Assembly (NCBI RefSeq): GCF_007164725.1
Contig: NZ_AP019697.1
Span: forward strand, 2,256,501-2,320,500
Length of the DNA stretch: 64,000 bases
DNA from: Dialister hominis
Lineage (GTDB): Bacteria > Bacillota > Negativicutes > Veillonellales > Dialisteraceae
Direction: 5' to 3'
The notes under the pieces were generated by a model. That model made no database searches. It was not told the DNA's origin and worked only from the letters and a program-made list of their open reading frames with translations. The position numbers and the translations under genes were made by a program. Positions 25,008 to 34,632 of this stretch are shown here, piece after piece (the stretch's first letter is position 1; each line of letters opens with the position of its first letter).

Positions 25008-25829
25008 ATGAAACAAGAACGCCGTAAAATTATGACGGCATTGATCATGTCCAGTCTCCTGAGTCTGGGCTTTTGTGGTGCGCCGGCTTATGCCGCGGTC
25101 ACTGCAGAATCCAGCTCCGGGACGGTGACCGGGAATGAAGATACCGGGACGGTCAATGGAAACACATTAAACATCGTATCAGGAACCACTGTGGGAAGCG
25201 CGGTGGCTGGAAGTACGATAACAACAGTAGAATCAGGTATGACAGACAGCATTTCCACAGACAGCGTATCAGGGAATACGATTGCCGTTACAGGCGGAAC
25301 AGTCAATTCTCTGGCTGCGGGCGGACTGTCGCTTAATGGGTCAGTAACCGGGAACAGCGCATCCATGGGAAATTCGGATACAGTGCAGTCCTCTGCCGCT
25401 GTCATTGCTGGCGGTATTTCCGGCGCCGGTGATGCCAATAGGAATACGCTTTCATTCAGTGGTGGCAGCGTATCAGAATTAGCCGTCGGCGGCTTTTCTG
25501 ACTATGGCGGGGCCTCGGACAACAGTGTCACGATGAGTGGAGGTTCCGTCTACAAACTGGCAGGCGGCGCTTCTGTGGGAGGTGTTGCTTCCCTTGGTCA
25601 AACCTTGATTAATGATTTTAGCTCCTTAGGTTCCGGATTGAGTTACAAAGGAACCACCGGCGGATCTACAGAAAATAATAGGGTAACCATGAGCGGCGGA
25701 TCGGCGACGTACGTCTGGGGTGCCTATAACTGGAATCTCACAGGAACAGAAGGAAATGTAGACGTCATCGGCAACCAGGTGACAATCAGCGATACAGCCG
25801 TGGTCAATGGGACAGGTTGTTGGAGGTGA
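25008..25829 (+). CDS. Giant autotransporter, N-terminal segment
   Basis: This segment carries the signal peptide and the first passenger repeats and ends at TGA 25827-25829 after the out-of-frame residues TGCWR. The shift is at GGG 25809-25811. Alone it would yield a secreted fragment of about 273 residues with no membrane anchor. Confidence 0.8.
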   Translation: MKQERRKIMTALIMSSLLSLGFCGAPAYAAVTAESSSGTVTGNEDTGTVNGNTLNIVSGTTVGSAVAGSTITTVESGMTDSISTDSVSGNTIAVTGGTVNSLAAGGLSLNGSVTGNSASMGNSDTVQSSAAVIAGGISGAGDANRNTLSFSGGSVSELAVGGFSDYGGASDNSVTMSGGSVYKLAGGASVGGVASLGQTLINDFSSLGSGLSYKGTTGGSTENNRVTMSGGSATYVWGAYNWNLTGTEGNVDVIGNQVTISDTAVVNGTGCWR

Positions 25830-28800
25830 AGCAGATGCAGGCAGTGCGGACAACAATGCGGTCATTATTAAAGGAGGCATCATTAATGGTGCTGCCTCTG
25901 GCAGTGGACCCAAAGGTATGTCTGTCATTGGTGCCAACACGAACGTGTCCGGCAGCGGTGGCGCGAATACAAATAACAGTGTAACGATTTCCGGCGGCAC
26001 GTTCGGGGAAACCGCGGTAGCAGCTGGCAACCGTATTATCGGGGCGTATTCCCAGAGCAGCGATGAAAATATTTCCGGTAACAGAGTGAAGATTTCCGGC
26101 GGTACTTTCGGCCAGGAGCAAGGCAGCGCTAACTTCGTCTATGGCGCTTACGATCTGGGGCATGGCAGTACGATTTCGAAGAACTCCGTTGCTATTTCCG
26201 GCGGCACGTTGGATGCGCAGGGAGGCTATGACATTCTGATCGGCGCTTATATAGATGTAGATGGTACGAGTGATACGGCTTCAGAAAACAGTGTCAGCCT
26301 GACAGGCGGTTCTATCGGTGCTTCCGGCAGTGCTGATACTTTGCAGATCAAAGGCGCACAAATCAATGAAAACGGCACTGCCAGCGGCAACAGCGTAGAA
26401 ATTAATGGAGCTGACATTGGTTCAACATCGGCCCAAGGCATCGAAGTGGAGGGCGGTATCGTAAAGACCGGTGCAGCTTCGGAGAATAAAGTGACGATTT
26501 CGTCGGGAACGTTGAATACATCATCGGCAGCAGCGTTGCAGCTCTTTGGTGGTTTTGTGCAAAGTTCCGGCGACGTGACAGGCAATGATATCAACGTTAC
26601 CGGCGGCACCATCGGCAAAGACAGCGGTGCACCCTATCTGTATGGTGGTTATACCGCTTCAGGTAATGCTGCAGAAAATAAGGTCGAAGTATCAGGAGCC
26701 GCCCTGAATCCTAATGCAGTCTTTGTCGGCGCCTTTACCGGATCTGGCGATGCGTCCGGCAATACAGTATCCCTTACTGGGCAGACGGGCGGTTATGCCA
26801 GCGCAGGACAGGCCGCAAGTGGATCTGTATCAGGAAATACAGCTGCATTGGATGGCAGCACAGCGACACTCGTCTATAACGGACGTATCCAGACGGCAGG
26901 CACATCTTCAGGCAATAAGGTTACGCTTTCGAATAACAGTGCTGCTGGCGCCGCTTATGGTGGATATTCGCCCAGCGGTGACGTGAGCGAAAATACGGTC
27001 GATGTAGAAAGCGGCAGTTTTGCCAATAATGCCATTGGCGGATGGACAAATTCTGGAAATGCCACGGGGAATAAAGCTATAGTCAATGATTCAAAAATCG
27101 GTTCTGATACATCAACTGCCTATGTCTTTGGCGGCTATTCGGCTTCCGGGGAAGCATCAGGCAGCAAAGTGACGGTCACGAACAGCATGCTTGGAAGCAA
27201 GACAGAAGTCTACGGCGGTTATGGCACGACAGGAAGCTCGGGCAGCAGCGTCACTTTCACGGGCAGTACGGGCGGATCGTTAATCACTGGCGGCTATACC
27301 AGAAGTGGCAGCGCCAGCAAAAATACACTCGGTGTCCAGGACGGCACAGTAAATGGAAGTATCACTGGCGGACAGACTGGTACAGGCGATGCTGCAAGTA
27401 ATACAGTGAACATGAGCGGTACAAATACAACGGGAAGTGTTTACGGCGGTCATGTAACGACATCTGGTAATGCCACGGGAAATACAGTCAATTTTACAGA
27501 AGGAAGCAGTAATACATCCTTGATTTATGGCGGTTATACCTCCAAAGGCATGGCCAAAGATAATCACGTCAATATTTCCGGAACGTCGCTGAATAAACTC
27601 AAGCTTATTTACGGTGGCTATTCCAATGCGGCCGGAACTGGGGAAGATGCCGGAGCAGCCTTGAACAATACAGTATCAATTACAGACAGTGAAGAGGCAG
27701 ACGGCTCTATCGCCTTGGTAAATTATACTTATCCACGCATATATGGCGGTTTCTCGAAGGCTGGCGACGCATCGGGAAATGAAGTGCTGTTCGACATGGA
27801 AGATGGGAATGTTTACCAAATATTCGGGGGCAGTACACAGTCAGCGTCAGCCAGTGCCAACAGCAATACTGTTACCATCAAATCTGGTACGATAACGGGT
27901 TTAGTGTTTGCTGGCCGTAATACAGCTGGCGGGCAGGCCAATGATAATCACCTGTATGTTCAGGGCGGTAGTCTGGAAGTCAATTCCCATATTGTGAGCG
28001 GCTATGGGACAACGGCAGGTAATAACACGTTAGAAATTTCCGGCGGCAGCTTGGGCTCTACGAAGGCTAACTATACCCTGAATATTGCTGCCGGTGAAAG
28101 TTATAAGCCCGGCGGTGTAACGGAAGGCAACCAGTTATCCATTACCGGCGGCAAGATCGGAATGGGCGAAAACGCAAAAATACATATTTTTGGTGGATAT
28201 AATCATAGGGATTATGCCAACAAGCTTGCAGCCTCGGCATCGGATAATCATATCAGCATGGAAAATGGTACAATCGATTCCCACGGTGGCTCCGTATCCA
28301 TGATTGCCGGCGATATGGAAAATGCAGGATCCGGCAGCAGTACTATGACAAACAATACCATCACCATTTCCGGAGGTTCCATCAATGCTGCAGAGGATGG
28401 CAGTACCGGAGGAGATATCAATATAGCAGGTGCTTATTCAGATAGTTCCGGGGCGTCCTCAAATGAAGTCAATATTTCCCGCGGCACAATCGGTACAGCC
28501 AGCGGCGTGATCTCCATTTCCGGGGCCGCTGCCTACCCGGGAGATGCATCTGGAAACAGTGTCACCATCACGGGCGGCACCATTGGCAGCACGGATGGCG
28601 TCGATCCTGAGAACCCTTCCAGTATCGTGGGCGCTTTATCCGTACCTGGCAAAGCAACGGATAATCATGTGTCCATTTCGGGCGCAAACCTGATAGGAGC
28701 TATAGAGATCTATGGCGGAGAGAGCGGCGCAGGCAGTACGGGCAACAGCGTCACCCTCGCAGGCGATGCATCAGGAAACATTTATGGCGGCCTCACAATG

Positions 28801-30897
28801 GGAAGCGGTGCAGCTTCAGGAAATACCATCAATCTGGAGAGCGGCCATATCAGCAGTTCACAAATTATTGCCGGTTATACGGTTAGCGGCGAAGCATCGG
28901 ACAATACAGTCAATATTACCGGCGGCGTGCTGAATGGCACCGCGGCTCTCTATGGCGGCTATGGCACGTCAAGTACAGGAAATACGCTCAATGTCTATTC
29001 GAAAGGAAATACCGTCGGCGAACTGGGATATTTCCAGAAGATTTATATCGCACCTGAGGCAGAACTCACCATCGGTTCAGCAGACGCAGAGGGAGCAGAA
29101 AACACAGGCAGTTTTGCTGTCGGAAATGGCACGACTGTTGATGCAGAAGGCGCTCTGACGATTGCCGGAGATCTCTCTTCCGATGCATCGACTGTCACGG
29201 CAGGAAATGCTGCTATCGGCGGCACGGTTTCCTCCACGAATGGATCGACCGTTTCCTTAGGCGGCAATGATCTCGCTCTGACGACGGCCAATGTGGACAA
29301 CACCAGTACTCTGACTCTGACGAGCGGCAAGCTGACGGCAGAAAAACTCTCCGATTCTATCACGGGCGGCGGCAAGCTTACTCTGGATGGTACGGCTACA
29401 CTTGCTACGACAGCAGGCCAGGTATTTACCGATGGGGATACCACAGAAACGACAGCCGGGGACAACGGTCTGACCGAGACCACGGCGGATTCCGTCAATT
29501 TCAAGGCAGGCACGCTCTCCCTCTCGGATGATTACAGCTATACATACCTTACAAATATCCAGAAGACCATGGATGCGCTGGAAGATTCCACGACCAGTAT
29601 CGTCATGACGGGCAACCTCGTGGATACCACGGGCATCAGCAACACGCTCACGACAGAAGGCAGCAACATTTCCATTGGCGCTCCTTCCTCGGAAGACAAC
29701 ACGACATCGCTGGACCGCGGATTCAATGTCGCCGCCCTTGATATGGGCGGTGCGGATACGGTATCCGTAGCCGGCGGTCAGAATCTGACACTGGGCGACA
29801 GTGAAACGACGGATGTCATTACAACCGACAGCGGCACGGCTTCAGTTAATCTGGCGGAAGGGTCTACCTTTACGATTGGCAACAGCGCTGTTGCAGAAAA
29901 TCAGACACTGAACGTCGCTGCTGATGTGACTGCGGAAAACAGTACTATCGCAGCGAATGGACAGACGACTGTCACGGGTGATGTCGCTTTGACCGACTCT
30001 GCCCTCACATCCCAGACCGGTACGCTGACTCTGGAGCAGAACCTGACGACAAGCGGAACATCCGTCGTCACTGGTGATGTTACTGTCGCCAAAGCCATCA
30101 CCGGTGATTCCAGCATCATACTGAAACTGGGAAATGAAGAGGAATCTGTTAATCTCAGCGCAAGAAGCATCAACCTGAATGGCGGTACGCTCTACCTCGA
30201 TCCGGTCTGGATAGGCGGGACGCAAGAGGACGGCGCAGAAGCCGCTGCAGGTTCTATTTCCGGATCCAAAGTCGTCATAGGAAACAACTCTACGCTGACG
30301 GTTGGCTCCACCGACAAGACCCTTGCTGAAAAGGCATTTACGGACAGCGGACTTACCTGGAGTGACACGGATATCCTCTCTGCCCTTTATGTTGCAACGA
30401 GCGCCAGCCTCTCCGATGGCAGCGTTGTCATCGACAGTTCGGCCAATGCGGACAGTGCGGCAGCGATTGGCACATTCAAGATGGGAAAGAATTCCCTCCT
30501 GATGATTGACGGAAATAAAGTATCCGGAAGCCAGGCGGCAGCCATTACGGATGTAAGCACTACCGATATTTCCCCTTCCGCAAAGATTTACATTTTAAAT
30601 GCCAAGGGCAATACCACATACAACATCCTCTCCGGCACGAACGACAAAGATGGAAACGGCCTCTTTGCAGAAGCCGGGGCAGCCGTAAACAGCAATGTCT
30701 TCTCGTACGGACATCTGCTTGAATTCGTTGGCGCTGAAGGAAATGGGGAAACACAGTTCTCCGTCACCGCTGAATCCCAGGACGCGCATGATGTATACGG
30801 CGATAAAGTCATTGTGCACCCAATACCATCAATGCTGCTATGGATAGCGGCGGTGCTGCATCTGCCTTTGCTCTCGCGGCTTCTGACGACAATTTGA
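25807..30897 (+). CDS. Giant autotransporter, passenger segment
   Basis: About 1,690 residues of beta-helix passenger follow, in a frame one base off its neighbours. Units such as VSGNDINVTGGTIGKDSG and ENKVEVSGAALN recur every 20-40 residues. From about residue 1,080 the sequence turns into Thr/Ser/Asp-rich linker repeats. The apparent ATG at 25807 has no ribosome-binding site, and the last 28 residues (SMLLWIAAVLHLPLL) are out of frame. Confidence 0.78.
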   Translation: MGQVVGGEADAGSADNNAVIIKGGIINGAASGSGPKGMSVIGANTNVSGSGGANTNNSVTISGGTFGETAVAAGNRIIGAYSQSSDENISGNRVKISGGTFGQEQGSANFVYGAYDLGHGSTISKNSVAISGGTLDAQGGYDILIGAYIDVDGTSDTASENSVSLTGGSIGASGSADTLQIKGAQINENGTASGNSVEINGADIGSTSAQGIEVEGGIVKTGAASENKVTISSGTLNTSSAAALQLFGGFVQSSGDVTGNDINVTGGTIGKDSGAPYLYGGYTASGNAAENKVEVSGAALNPNAVFVGAFTGSGDASGNTVSLTGQTGGYASAGQAASGSVSGNTAALDGSTATLVYNGRIQTAGTSSGNKVTLSNNSAAGAAYGGYSPSGDVSENTVDVESGSFANNAIGGWTNSGNATGNKAIVNDSKIGSDTSTAYVFGGYSASGEASGSKVTVTNSMLGSKTEVYGGYGTTGSSGSSVTFTGSTGGSLITGGYTRSGSASKNTLGVQDGTVNGSITGGQTGTGDAASNTVNMSGTNTTGSVYGGHVTTSGNATGNTVNFTEGSSNTSLIYGGYTSKGMAKDNHVNISGTSLNKLKLIYGGYSNAAGTGEDAGAALNNTVSITDSEEADGSIALVNYTYPRIYGGFSKAGDASGNEVLFDMEDGNVYQIFGGSTQSASASANSNTVTIKSGTITGLVFAGRNTAGGQANDNHLYVQGGSLEVNSHIVSGYGTTAGNNTLEISGGSLGSTKANYTLNIAAGESYKPGGVTEGNQLSITGGKIGMGENAKIHIFGGYNHRDYANKLAASASDNHISMENGTIDSHGGSVSMIAGDMENAGSGSSTMTNNTITISGGSINAAEDGSTGGDINIAGAYSDSSGASSNEVNISRGTIGTASGVISISGAAAYPGDASGNSVTITGGTIGSTDGVDPENPSSIVGALSVPGKATDNHVSISGANLIGAIEIYGGESGAGSTGNSVTLAGDASGNIYGGLTMGSGAASGNTINLESGHISSSQIIAGYTVSGEASDNTVNITGGVLNGTAALYGGYGTSSTGNTLNVYSKGNTVGELGYFQKIYIAPEAELTIGSADAEGAENTGSFAVGNGTTVDAEGALTIAGDLSSDASTVTAGNAAIGGTVSSTNGSTVSLGGNDLALTTANVDNTSTLTLTSGKLTAEKLSDSITGGGKLTLDGTATLATTAGQVFTDGDTTETTAGDNGLTETTADSVNFKAGTLSLSDDYSYTYLTNIQKTMDALEDSTTSIVMTGNLVDTTGISNTLTTEGSNISIGAPSSEDNTTSLDRGFNVAALDMGGADTVSVAGGQNLTLGDSETTDVITTDSGTASVNLAEGSTFTIGNSAVAENQTLNVAADVTAENSTIAANGQTTVTGDVALTDSALTSQTGTLTLEQNLTTSGTSVVTGDVTVAKAITGDSSIILKLGNEEESVNLSARSINLNGGTLYLDPVWIGGTQEDGAEAAAGSISGSKVVIGNNSTLTVGSTDKTLAEKAFTDSGLTWSDTDILSALYVATSASLSDGSVVIDSSANADSAAAIGTFKMGKNSLLMIDGNKVSGSQAAAITDVSTTDISPSAKIYILNAKGNTTYNILSGTNDKDGNGLFAEAGAAVNSNVFSYGHLLEFVGAEGNGETQFSVTAESQDAHDVYGDKVIVHPIPSMLLWIAAVLHLPLLSRLLTTI

Positions 30898-31850
30898 CCG
30901 AAGAAGCACAGGAAAGCGCATTTAACAGCGCATCAGCCCTGACTGAACTTGCCGGCGTACAGCATGGACTCTATGCGGCAAACAACCTCTTCGACAGCTC
31001 TCTCACATTCCACCTGACCGGCCTTTACACAGAAGATCAGGATAAGGATCTCTGGGCTCATTTCATCCACTCCAAGGAAAATGTCCGCGGTCTCGGCCTG
31101 GCCAATATGGGCGCTTCCTATGATGCACAGTTCAATGGCGTTGTCGTCGGCAGTGACTTCTACAAGAAGGGAAATGCGACAGTCGGCGCAGCCCTGACGT
31201 ACATGGATGGAAGCTTCTCTGGAAATACCGAAGCAGCGCACACCAAGAACGACGTCGACTACTACGGCCTTGCTCTCTATGGCAGAGTCGAACAGGGACC
31301 AATGACATACCTCGGCGACATCTCCTACCTCCATGGAAGCAACGACCTCAAGCAGCATAACAGCGGCAGCACCATCACTGGTTCCACTGACAGTGATGCA
31401 TACAGCATCGGCGTCAGAGCCGAAAGAGGCATCGGCCTTGGCATGGGCACTCTGACCCCGTTCGCAGGCCTCCGCTACGCACACCTTGGCACGGATGCCT
31501 ACACCGACAGTATCGGCGTCCGTCATGACAGCGATGATGCTAACGTCTGGATGTTCCCGCTCGGTCTCCGCTACAGCGCAGACATCAAGAACGGCATCTG
31601 GACCATCCGCCCGATGGCAGAAGCAGGCTACGTATGGACATTCGGCGACCGCGACGGCACTGACAAAGTAAGCTTGGGCGGTGCAAGCGACGCCTTCGGC
31701 TTCGACATCGCCGACGCAGGCAGCTGGTATGGCAGACTTGGCGTACAGGCAGCCAAAGGAAACTTCACCTACGGAGTCGCCTACCAGTACCAGCACGGCA
31801 CCAGCGTACAGAGCAACACCTGGACCGCAGCCGTCAGATACCACTTCTGA
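30840..31850 (+). CDS. Giant autotransporter, beta-barrel segment
   Basis: The 336-residue segment contains the end of the passenger and the outer-membrane beta-barrel: HFIHSKENVRGLGLANMGAS, then alternating amphipathic strands (SIGVRAERGIGLGMGTLTPF, VWMFPLGLRYSA) and a final Phe. No ribosome-binding site precedes the apparent start at 30840, so it is unlikely to be made on its own. Confidence 0.82.
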   Translation: MDSGGAASAFALAASDDNLTEEAQESAFNSASALTELAGVQHGLYAANNLFDSSLTFHLTGLYTEDQDKDLWAHFIHSKENVRGLGLANMGASYDAQFNGVVVGSDFYKKGNATVGAALTYMDGSFSGNTEAAHTKNDVDYYGLALYGRVEQGPMTYLGDISYLHGSNDLKQHNSGSTITGSTDSDAYSIGVRAERGIGLGMGTLTPFAGLRYAHLGTDAYTDSIGVRHDSDDANVWMFPLGLRYSADIKNGIWTIRPMAEAGYVWTFGDRDGTDKVSLGGASDAFGFDIADAGSWYGRLGVQAAKGNFTYGVAYQYQHGTSVQSNTWTAAVRYHF

Positions 31851-31875
31851 TAGGGAAATTATGTAGGAAATAGGG

Positions 31876-31913
31876 AAAACTCCACTCACCATTTTCTGAT
31901 GAGTGGAGTTTTT
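31876..31913 (+). terminator. Terminator of giant autotransporter
   Basis: AAAACTCCACTC and GAGTGGAGTTTTT form a 12-bp stem. Confidence 0.9.
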
Positions 31914-31929
31914 GCGTGGGATAGGAGAG

Positions 31930-32131
31930 GAGGGCCGTAGGCCGGTCTTGACCTTGCTCCGGGAGGAGAAGGTGGGAAATTTTTGCTTTCTAAAATTTCT
32001 CGGATGAGTTGAATTTCCCAGCCTGCAAGGCGGCTGTATGGTTTTAAAACCACAAAACCAGCCTTCGGCTGAAGGAGATGAACCCCTTTCGTCGCCTGAC
32101 GGCGCCACTTTCCCCTGACGGGGACAGCTAA
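31930..32131. repeat. Dispersed repeats: GGCCGTAGGCCGG unit plus inverted TGTCCCCGT unit
   Basis: 31930-32048 is a GGCCGTAGGCCGGTCTTGAC unit with AATTTTTGCTTTCTAAAATT inside; copies occur at 58388, 58508 and, cut short, 62902. 32050-32131 is the TGTCCCCGTTAGGGG family in minus orientation, with GCCTTCGGC at its start. Confidence 0.8.
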
Positions 32132-32427
32132 CCACACTTCTTTCCTAATATCCCTCAGCTCTCCTCCTATAGAAATCCGTCCATATTTATTACGAGAAAA
32201 ATCATACTTAGTTTATTTTTGAATTTTTATTGTTGCAGGCGTTATCATAAGATTTTATTATAAAAGCTTCGCATATCAATTATTTTTATACCGGTCAATT
32301 TCGACGCGGTCTGGTTCGGCCAAATTTCTTCGCCCGGGACGCATTTATTTTTTAAAATGTGAAATTTTCCGATATATTGCTGAATAGCTTCCCTTTTGGG
32401 CCTTTGGCGATTTCCATCCTAACAAAA

Positions 32428-32443
32428 TGAGTTTATAAACTCA
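32428..32443. promoter_or_regulatory. 16-bp perfect palindrome, possible operator
   Basis: TGAGTTTATAAACTCA is identical to its reverse complement. It lies about 55 bases upstream of the promoter of the decarboxylase gene, a position suited to an activator or repressor dimer. No regulator gene is adjacent. Confidence 0.45.
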
Positions 32444-32496
32444 CCAAAAGATAGATATGAGGCATGCCTGCGTTTATAGTTTCGTGTGATTTGATT

Positions 32497-32524
32497 TTTA
32501 GAAAAACGTTTTCCATGGTACAAT
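32497..32524 (+). promoter_or_regulatory. Probable promoter of the decarboxylase gene
   Basis: TTTAGA and TACAAT are spaced by 16 bases, and the predicted start is about 24 bases before the gene. Confidence 0.4.
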
Positions 32525-32554
32525 CAAGAAAAATCCGCTTTCTGGCGGGGAAGG

Positions 32555-33793
32555 ATGTGGAGCATGGAAGGAATGAATGAGCGTTTGAAGGCTGCGGCAG
32601 CAAAGCTTCTCTTGACGGAGGATTGTTTTTACTTGTATGACGAAGCAGGGATCCGGTCCCGCGCTAGGGCTCTTACGAGGTCTTTTCCTTCGGCGAAAAT
32701 CCTGTATTCTCTAAAGGCGAATCCTTTCCTTCCTGTGGCACGTGTGATGAAAGAAGAAGGTTTCGGCGCGGATGCGGCAAGCGCAGCCGAGGTGCGCCTG
32801 GCAGTTTCTCTTGGGATGATGAAAGAGGAGATCCAGTACTCGGCGCCGGGAAAGCGTGCAAAGGACATCCGGGAGACGCTGGAGCTCGCGACGCTTGTCG
32901 CTGACAGCGCGGGCGAGATTGCGCGGATCGAAGAAGCGGCTAAGGAAAAGGGGATCCATGTTTCGATCGGCCTCCGCATTCATCCTTCCTTCGGTTTTGC
33001 AGGAGGCAGGGGCGAGCCGTCGAAGTTCGGAATCGATGAGGAAGAGGCGATTACCCTCTTGAATGACTGGCATTTTCCCCATTTGTCCCCGGCGGGCATC
33101 CACGTCCATCTGAAGAGCCAGGAGCTCTCCGAAGAAGCACTGGCGCTCTATTATGAGAACGTCCTTCTCATGGCGGAACGTCTTGGACGGACGGAGGCGA
33201 TGGAGCTTTCGTTCGTGAACCTGGGCTCGGGGATCGGGATTCCGATGGATCCGGAGGACGAGGAAATGGACCTGGCGCTTCTTGAGAAAGCCTTCGCTGC
33301 GCTTGCCGGGCCCTTCCATGACCGTTTCCCGAAGGCGCGCCTGTTCCTTGAGAGCGGCCGGTATGCGCCCGGGCCTTCGGGTTTCTATGTGACGAAGGCG
33401 CTCGACAGGAAGGTGTCGGAGGGGAAAGTCTTCCTCATCACGGCGGGTACGATGCATGGTTTCCTTCGCCCGGCACTGGCGCGTCTTGTCGAAAAGTACG
33501 ATGAGACCGGCCATCCGGCGCTCTGCGAGCCGCTTTTCTCGGGCGCGCGGGCATTTCCCATTTCCACTTTGAGGGAAGGAAATCCGGAGACGGTCACGAT
33601 CACGGGCAACCTCTGCACGGCGGCGGACATCATCGCAGAAGACATCACGCTCCCGCGCCTTGCCGAAGGGGACGGCATCGTCATCGGCAATGCGGGCGCG
33701 TATGCGGCGACGCTTTCGCCCTTTGCCTTCTCCTCACTGGAGCGGCCGAAGGAATTTCTTCTGAAGGAAACGGGAGACCTAGAGGGAGTATAA
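32555..33793 (+). CDS. PLP-dependent decarboxylase, LysA/ornithine-decarboxylase fold
   Basis: About 410 residues form an alanine-racemase-type barrel with a C-terminal beta domain. The PLP lysine is in ILYSLKANPF near residue 54, the glycine loop is NLGSGIGIPM, and the C-terminal site is GNLCTAADIIAED with Cys, followed by GDGIVIGNAGAYAATLSPFAFSS. This pattern fits diaminopimelate decarboxylase-like enzymes that act on diamino or related acids; the exact substrate is unclear, and the gene is not next to other lysine genes. The true start may be the ATG at 32564, as GGAG lies four bases before it. Confidence 0.8.
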   Translation: MWSMEGMNERLKAAAAKLLLTEDCFYLYDEAGIRSRARALTRSFPSAKILYSLKANPFLPVARVMKEEGFGADAASAAEVRLAVSLGMMKEEIQYSAPGKRAKDIRETLELATLVADSAGEIARIEEAAKEKGIHVSIGLRIHPSFGFAGGRGEPSKFGIDEEEAITLLNDWHFPHLSPAGIHVHLKSQELSEEALALYYENVLLMAERLGRTEAMELSFVNLGSGIGIPMDPEDEEMDLALLEKAFAALAGPFHDRFPKARLFLESGRYAPGPSGFYVTKALDRKVSEGKVFLITAGTMHGFLRPALARLVEKYDETGHPALCEPLFSGARAFPISTLREGNPETVTITGNLCTAADIIAEDITLPRLAEGDGIVIGNAGAYAATLSPFAFSSLERPKEFLLKETGDLEGV

Positions 33794-33976
33794 ATTTCTT
33801 GAATGGAAGGGCGGAGAAATCCGCTCTTTTTCAATGGCCAGACAGGCCTTTTCGTGCCAAATCTTCCTTTATGGCGGACTTTTTACGGTATATAATAAAG
33901 AAAAAATTTCCCATGGTAAACGTCCCCGATGGAGACCGGCAGGCTTTTCGCCGGGAGGGGAGCGGGAGGGATGAAA

Positions 33977-34624
33977 ATGAGCGAAGATGAACAGATAGAA
34001 ATCAAGGTGAGAGAGCCGGATTTCCGGGAAATGATTTATCGTACTTGTTTCATGACGATCAATGGCGCTGTCTTCTCTGCGCTGATGGAAGCGGGCCTGC
34101 GGGGGCTCTTTCCGGGCGAAGATGAGAATGGCGTCATCGTTTACGGCTACATCGACCCGGTGAAGGGCATCTGTTTTGAAATTCTGGGCGGAGGGCGCGA
34201 GCAGAACGGCATGGTCTCCGTCCTTTCCGCGCTGCAGGAAACGTCGGCTTCCGTGACGAAGGAAAGCGTCAATGACTGCCGGATCATCCCCTTTGCCGGA
34301 GAGAAGATTCCTGCCTTCCAGAAGAAAATGGAAACGATCCGCGCCATGTACGCCTGCCCGCGGGACCTCGCGAAGGTCCGTGAAATGGACATCATCGACG
34401 AATGGCGCCATGCGGACATTCCCGACCGCGTCCTCGTCTACCTCATGAGAGACGGCGAGCTGCCCGAACCCTGCTGGGTTCTGACGACAGGCCTGAACGG
34501 CCGCAAGATCAAAGGCCGCCTTCTTCGCGACCCCAGAGGCGACTTCGGCGTCCGCGGCGGCGATGATATTGAATTTTCCATCCATAGGGAGGACGGAGAC
34601 GTCATCTGTGTGGCACAGTTTTAG
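33977..34624 (+). CDS. Protein of unknown function
   Basis: I do not recognise this 215-residue soluble protein. GGAGG seven bases upstream favours the ATG at 33977; an ATG at 33971 and a longer frame from 33929 are possible. No signal peptide or membrane segment is seen. The middle has ENGVIVYGYIDPVKG and RIIPFAGEKIPAFQKKM, and the end is rich in charged residues with a beta-rich look. It is followed within 10 bases by an aldo/keto reductase with a strong ribosome-binding site, so the two are probably cotranscribed. Confidence 0.7.
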   Translation: MSEDEQIEIKVREPDFREMIYRTCFMTINGAVFSALMEAGLRGLFPGEDENGVIVYGYIDPVKGICFEILGGGREQNGMVSVLSALQETSASVTKESVNDCRIIPFAGEKIPAFQKKMETIRAMYACPRDLAKVREMDIIDEWRHADIPDRVLVYLMRDGELPEPCWVLTTGLNGRKIKGRLLRDPRGDFGVRGGDDIEFSIHREDGDVICVAQF

Positions 34625-34632
34625 GAGGAAAC

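Larger units (their letters stand above)
25008..31850 (+). pseudogene. Giant autotransporter adhesin broken by two frameshifts
   Basis: Three frames add up to one protein of about 2,280 residues. It starts at 25008 (GGGGAGG before the ATG) with a signal peptide MKQERRKIMTALIMSSLLSL. The passenger is built of many units of the type SGNxVTISGGTIG and xxVYGGY, then a more irregular linker and a C-terminal beta-barrel ending TAAVRYHF. A single extra base in GGG at 25809-25811 shifts the frame after VVNG; one base missing in CCC near 30818-30820 restores it before NTINAAMDS. The frame is the same at both ends. The genes are otherwise clean, so these could be recent mutations, phase-variable tracts or base-calling errors. 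Confidence 0.85.
32132..32554. other. AT-rich upstream region of the decarboxylase gene
   Basis: No gene is seen. It holds the palindrome at 32428-32443 and a promoter at 32497-32524. The rest is AT-rich without clear structure. Confidence 0.5.

Noticed and set aside
25807-25829. Programmed frameshift in the giant adhesin
   Set aside because: The run is only three G and no slippery heptamer or downstream structure is evident; error or mutation is more likely.
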